Source: Halomonas sp. HL-48 (lineage in GTDB: Bacteria; Pseudomonadota; Gammaproteobacteria; Pseudomonadales; Halomonadaceae). From it: a stretch of 36,982 nucleotides of DNA. Shown here one piece after another: positions 34,723-36,982 of the stretch. The stretch is taken from NCBI RefSeq assembly GCF_001314875.1, contig NZ_LJZS01000026.1, forward strand, positions 1-36,982, written 5' to 3'. Position 1 is the stretch's first letter. Each line of letters opens with the position of its first letter. The translations under genes were made by a program, and so were the position numbers. The notes beneath the pieces were generated by a model. It searched no databases and was not told the origin of the DNA. It saw only the letters and a program-made list of their open reading frames with translations.

Positions 34723-36528
34723 ATGCCCAGCTACCAGGCCCCCTTGCGTGACATGCGTTTTGTCATGGACGAAATGTTTGACTATCCCGCCCATTATGCC
34801 TCGCTGCCCAACGGCGAGGACGCTTCTCCCGATGTGGTGAGCGCTATTCTGGAAGAGGGCGCACGCTTTGCCCGCGAGGTGCTGTTGCCGCTTAACCAGA
34901 GCGGCGATGAAGAAGGGTGCCTGTTGGAGGGTGGTGAGGTAAAAGCGCCCAAGGGATTCAAAGAGGCCTATCAGCAATATGTTGAAGGTGGCTGGCCAAG
35001 CCTGGCCGCCGACCCTGAGCAGGGTGGACAGGGCTTGCCGCCCTCGCTTGCCATGATGCTCTCGGAAATGATTTGCGCGACGAACCTGGCGTGGGGCATG
35101 TACCCGGGGCTTTCCCATGGCGCAGCCGATGCGCTGAAGCATCATGGTACTGAAGAGCAAAAGGCGGCCTATCTTACCAAGCTGGTTGAAGGCGTCTGGA
35201 CGGGGACCATGTGCCTCACCGAGCCGCACTGCGGCACTGACCTCGGGCTGATCAAGACCCGTGCGGTACCCGTCGCGGGCGATGGGTACGCGATTACTGG
35301 CACCAAGATCTTTATCTCGGCAGGTGAGCACAACCTTGCCGAGAACATCGTGCACTTGGTGCTGGCAAAGCTCCCCGATGCGCCTGAAGGCTCCAAGGGC
35401 ATTTCGCTGTTTGTCGTACCCAAATTCCTGCCGAATGCAGAAGGCAATCCTGGCGAACGCAATGGCGTAACTTGCGGCTCTCTTGAGCACAAGATGGGCA
35501 TTCATGGTAACGCCACCTGCGTGATGAACTTCGACGGCGCAACCGGCTATCTGGTGGGTCCGCCCAACAAAGGGCTGGCGTGCATGTTCACCATGATGAA
35601 TGCCGCACGTCTCGGCGTCGGTATTCAGGGGCTGGGGTTGATCGAGGCCAGCTTCCAGAACTCACTCAGCTACGCCCGCGACCGGCTGCAGATGCGCGGT
35701 CTGTCAGGTAAGCAGGCCCCTGAAAAGTCGGCGGATCCGATCATCGTTCATCCCGATGTGCGCCGCATGCTGCTTACCCAGAAGGCCTTCGCTGAAGGCG
35801 GACGCATGTTGGTGCTGTATACCGCGCAAATGCTCGATGTGGTGGAGCATGGTGAGTCGGGTGAACAGCGAGATCACGCTGAAACCCTACTTGGCTTGCT
35901 AACGCCTATTGTTAAAGCCTTCTTAACCGAAGTCGGTTTTGAAAGCACTAATGAAGGCGTCCAGATCTACGGTGGTCATGGCTTCATTAAAGAGTGGGGA
36001 ATGGAGCAGCTGGTACGCGATGCTCGCATCACCCGTCTTTATGAAGGCACGACCGGTATCCAGGCGCTGGATCTGCTGGGTCGTAAAGTGCTCATGAGCC
36101 AGGGTGAGTCGTTGAAGGTGTTCACCAAGGAGATTCACAAGTTCTGCAAAGCAGAAGCCGACAATCCCGACCTCAAAGAGTTTGTAGAGCCGCTTTCCAA
36201 GCTGAATGCCGAATGGGGCGAGCTGACCATGGGCGTTGGCATGAAAGCCATGCAGGACCGCGAAGAAGTCGGCGCGGCAAGCGTCGATTACCTTATGTAT
36301 TCCGGCTACGTCACGCTCGCCTACTTGTTTGCTCGGGCGGCCAAGCAGGCGTCGGTGTCTCTAACCGGTGAAGACAAGGCTTTCTATGTTGCGAAGTTGA
36401 ACACCGCACGCTTTTATTACCAGCGGCTATTACCGCGCACCAAGGCCCACGCGCAAATGATCCAGGCGGGTGCAGGTAGCCTGATGGCTATGTCCAGTGA
36501 GGACTTTGGTCTGGGGTTTGAAATCTGA
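34723..36528 (+). CDS. Acyl-CoA dehydrogenase (FadE-type, 601 aa)
   Basis: FAD enzyme for the first oxidation step of beta-oxidation. The 601-residue product has MCLTEPHCGTDLG and the ISAGEHN segment of the flavin site, the catalytic base E441 (RLYEGTTGIQ), and a C-terminal extension of about 150 residues not found in short acyl-CoA dehydrogenases. Its length and motifs match the P. aeruginosa PA0506/PA0508 type (FadE1/FadE2), which act on medium and long acyl-CoAs. AGGAG precedes ATG 34723. It has its own PsrA-type promoter and a terminator, so it is a monocistronic gene of the fatty-acid regulon. Confidence 0.93.
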   Translation: MPSYQAPLRDMRFVMDEMFDYPAHYASLPNGEDASPDVVSAILEEGARFAREVLLPLNQSGDEEGCLLEGGEVKAPKGFKEAYQQYVEGGWPSLAADPEQGGQGLPPSLAMMLSEMICATNLAWGMYPGLSHGAADALKHHGTEEQKAAYLTKLVEGVWTGTMCLTEPHCGTDLGLIKTRAVPVAGDGYAITGTKIFISAGEHNLAENIVHLVLAKLPDAPEGSKGISLFVVPKFLPNAEGNPGERNGVTCGSLEHKMGIHGNATCVMNFDGATGYLVGPPNKGLACMFTMMNAARLGVGIQGLGLIEASFQNSLSYARDRLQMRGLSGKQAPEKSADPIIVHPDVRRMLLTQKAFAEGGRMLVLYTAQMLDVVEHGESGEQRDHAETLLGLLTPIVKAFLTEVGFESTNEGVQIYGGHGFIKEWGMEQLVRDARITRLYEGTTGIQALDLLGRKVLMSQGESLKVFTKEIHKFCKAEADNPDLKEFVEPLSKLNAEWGELTMGVGMKAMQDREEVGAASVDYLMYSGYVTLAYLFARAAKQASVSLTGEDKAFYVAKLNTARFYYQRLLPRTKAHAQMIQAGAGSLMAMSSEDFGLGFEI

Positions 36529-36598
36529 TTAACGGTTAGCGCGGCCGCAGGCCGCGAACGGGCACTCTCTGGTCAGGGTTCTGATCGGTGGTTTGCGG

Positions 36599-36636
36599 CA
36601 GGCCTGGTTCTTTGAATCAGACCTGTCGTTTTTTTT
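36599..36636 (+). terminator. Terminator after the acyl-CoA dehydrogenase gene
   Basis: CAGGCCTGGTTC (36599-36610) pairs with GAATCAGACCTG (36614-36625) around TTT, with one mismatch and one G-U pair, and eight T residues follow (36629-36636). A second, GC-only hairpin without T-tract lies upstream at 36540-36556. Confidence 0.85.
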
Positions 36637-36651
36637 ATTTTTAACACCCTC

Positions 36652-36680
36652 TTGCCAACCTGGCAGTGAAGCCGTAAAGT
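36652..36680 (+). promoter_or_regulatory. rrn P1: Putative rRNA operon promoter P1
   Basis: TTGCCA (36652-36657) and TAAAGT (36675-36680) are separated by 17 bases and followed by GC-rich ACGCATCCGC, a discriminator type common at stringently controlled rRNA promoters. The T/A-rich tract 36629-36643 lies where an UP element would be. Weaker than the downstream promoter, so less certain. Confidence 0.55.
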
Positions 36681-36815
36681 ACGCATCCGCTGCCGGGGAC
36701 GCAGGGCGTTGCCAGCGGTGATTGAGGTATAAAAACCTTGGTTTGTCAGCTAGTTAGGCAAATGGTTGGATGGTGAAATGAGTCGCTGATGTGTTTCGCA
36801 CTTGCCAATCAGTCG

Positions 36816-36843
36816 TTGACAAACCCTTTGAAGTGCGTAGAAT
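36816..36843 (+). promoter_or_regulatory. rrn P2: rRNA operon promoter P2
   Basis: A perfect -35 TTGACA (36816-36821) and TAGAAT (36838-36843) are 16 bases apart, followed by GC-rich ACGCC, as in gammaproteobacterial rrn promoters. The leader with boxA and boxC follows within 60 bases, which confirms the assignment. Transcription would start near 36850. Confidence 0.85.
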
Positions 36844-36897
36844 ACGCCTTCCTCGCTTAGCAGCGGCCACATCATGTTGTTTCGGCCCGCAAGCGAC

Positions 36898-36982
36898 TGC
36901 TCTTTAATAATTTGATCAGGTAATTCATGTGGGCGCTTGCCGATGAGGGTGATAAATCACCAACTATCAAGGCAAGCGAACA
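36898..36982 (+). promoter_or_regulatory. rRNA leader with boxA and boxC; 16S gene lies beyond the window
   Basis: TGCTCTTTAATAA (36898-36910) is a close match to the E. coli rrn boxA antitermination element bound by NusB/NusE. TGTGGGCGCTTGCC (36928-36941) matches the boxC region. CGCTTGCC (36934-36941) and GGCAAGCG (36971-36978) form an 8-bp stem enclosing a small GGTGAT/ATCACC hairpin (36948-36961). The 16S rRNA should start shortly after the window ends. Confidence 0.88.

Noticed and set aside
36540..36556. CGCGGCC-GCA-GGCCGCG hairpin as a terminator
   Set aside because: The stem is perfect, but no T-tract follows. The hairpin at 36599 with eight T residues is the better terminator.
36784..36982. 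16S rRNA gene start inside the window
   Set aside because: The leader elements boxA and boxC are present, but the conserved 5' end of 16S rRNA (with AGAGTTTGATC) does not appear before the window ends.

Overview
The window reads as a dense chromosomal stretch of a gammaproteobacterium. Halomonadaceae (Halomonas-like) is my best guess, from moderately high GC, Pseudomonas-like gene neighbourhoods (dnaX-ybaB-recR; mlaA-rssB-rssC; a PA3286-type KAS III) and the style of the rRNA leader at the right end. This assignment is inference from memory of protein families; no search was run. I see no phage, insertion sequence, CRISPR array or tRNA. Coding density is very high and the genes are intact.

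Layout. (1) 1-4036, plus strand: the 3' end of dnaX, whose linker is encoded by a CCAGAG repeat, then ybaB, recR, rnd, ycgL, acpH and ycgN, tightly packed with stop/start overlaps. (2) 4037-6555: an unannotated 53-codon gene on the minus strand with a strong ribosome binding site and a long perfect palindrome upstream, a GC-rich hairpin region, then ptrB on the minus strand. (3) 6556-9605: a small membrane protein, a class II glutamine amidotransferase and fadD, with a PsrA-type operator between the last two. (4) 9728-19548: hrpA, a KAS III-like synthase, mlaA, an RssB-like PP2C phosphatase and its STAS partner, a Bcr/CflA drug exporter and a TauE/SafE permease. (5) 19600-24235: pstS and pstCAB, each with its own PHO box and separated by a terminator. 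(6) 24243-28240: an arsenic locus with an arsenate-using GAPDH plus ArsJ on the plus strand, Acr3 on the minus strand and a thioredoxin-type ArsC on the plus strand, with two near-identical operator palindromes. A chemoreceptor gene follows arsC closely. (7) 29961-36528: a beta-oxidation-like cluster (thiolase, TetR regulator, acyl-CoA synthetase, SDR dehydrogenase, FadE-type dehydrogenase), the last with a PsrA-type operator. (8) 36599-36982: a terminator, then tandem rRNA promoters and the boxA/boxC leader of an rRNA operon whose 16S gene lies just outside.

How it fits together. The pst transporter, induced by phosphate starvation, is also an entry route for arsenate. The adjacent ars genes offer two exits: arsenate to 1-arseno-3-phosphoglycerate exported by ArsJ, and arsenate reduced by ArsC to arsenite exported by Acr3. 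fadD and the FadE-type gene carry the same class of operator although 27 kb apart, suggesting one fatty-acid regulon. I did not find an unmistakably new system. The strongest candidates for something undescribed are the 53-aa gene with its palindrome, the possible arsC-chemoreceptor transcription unit, and the duplicated PHO promoter cassette.
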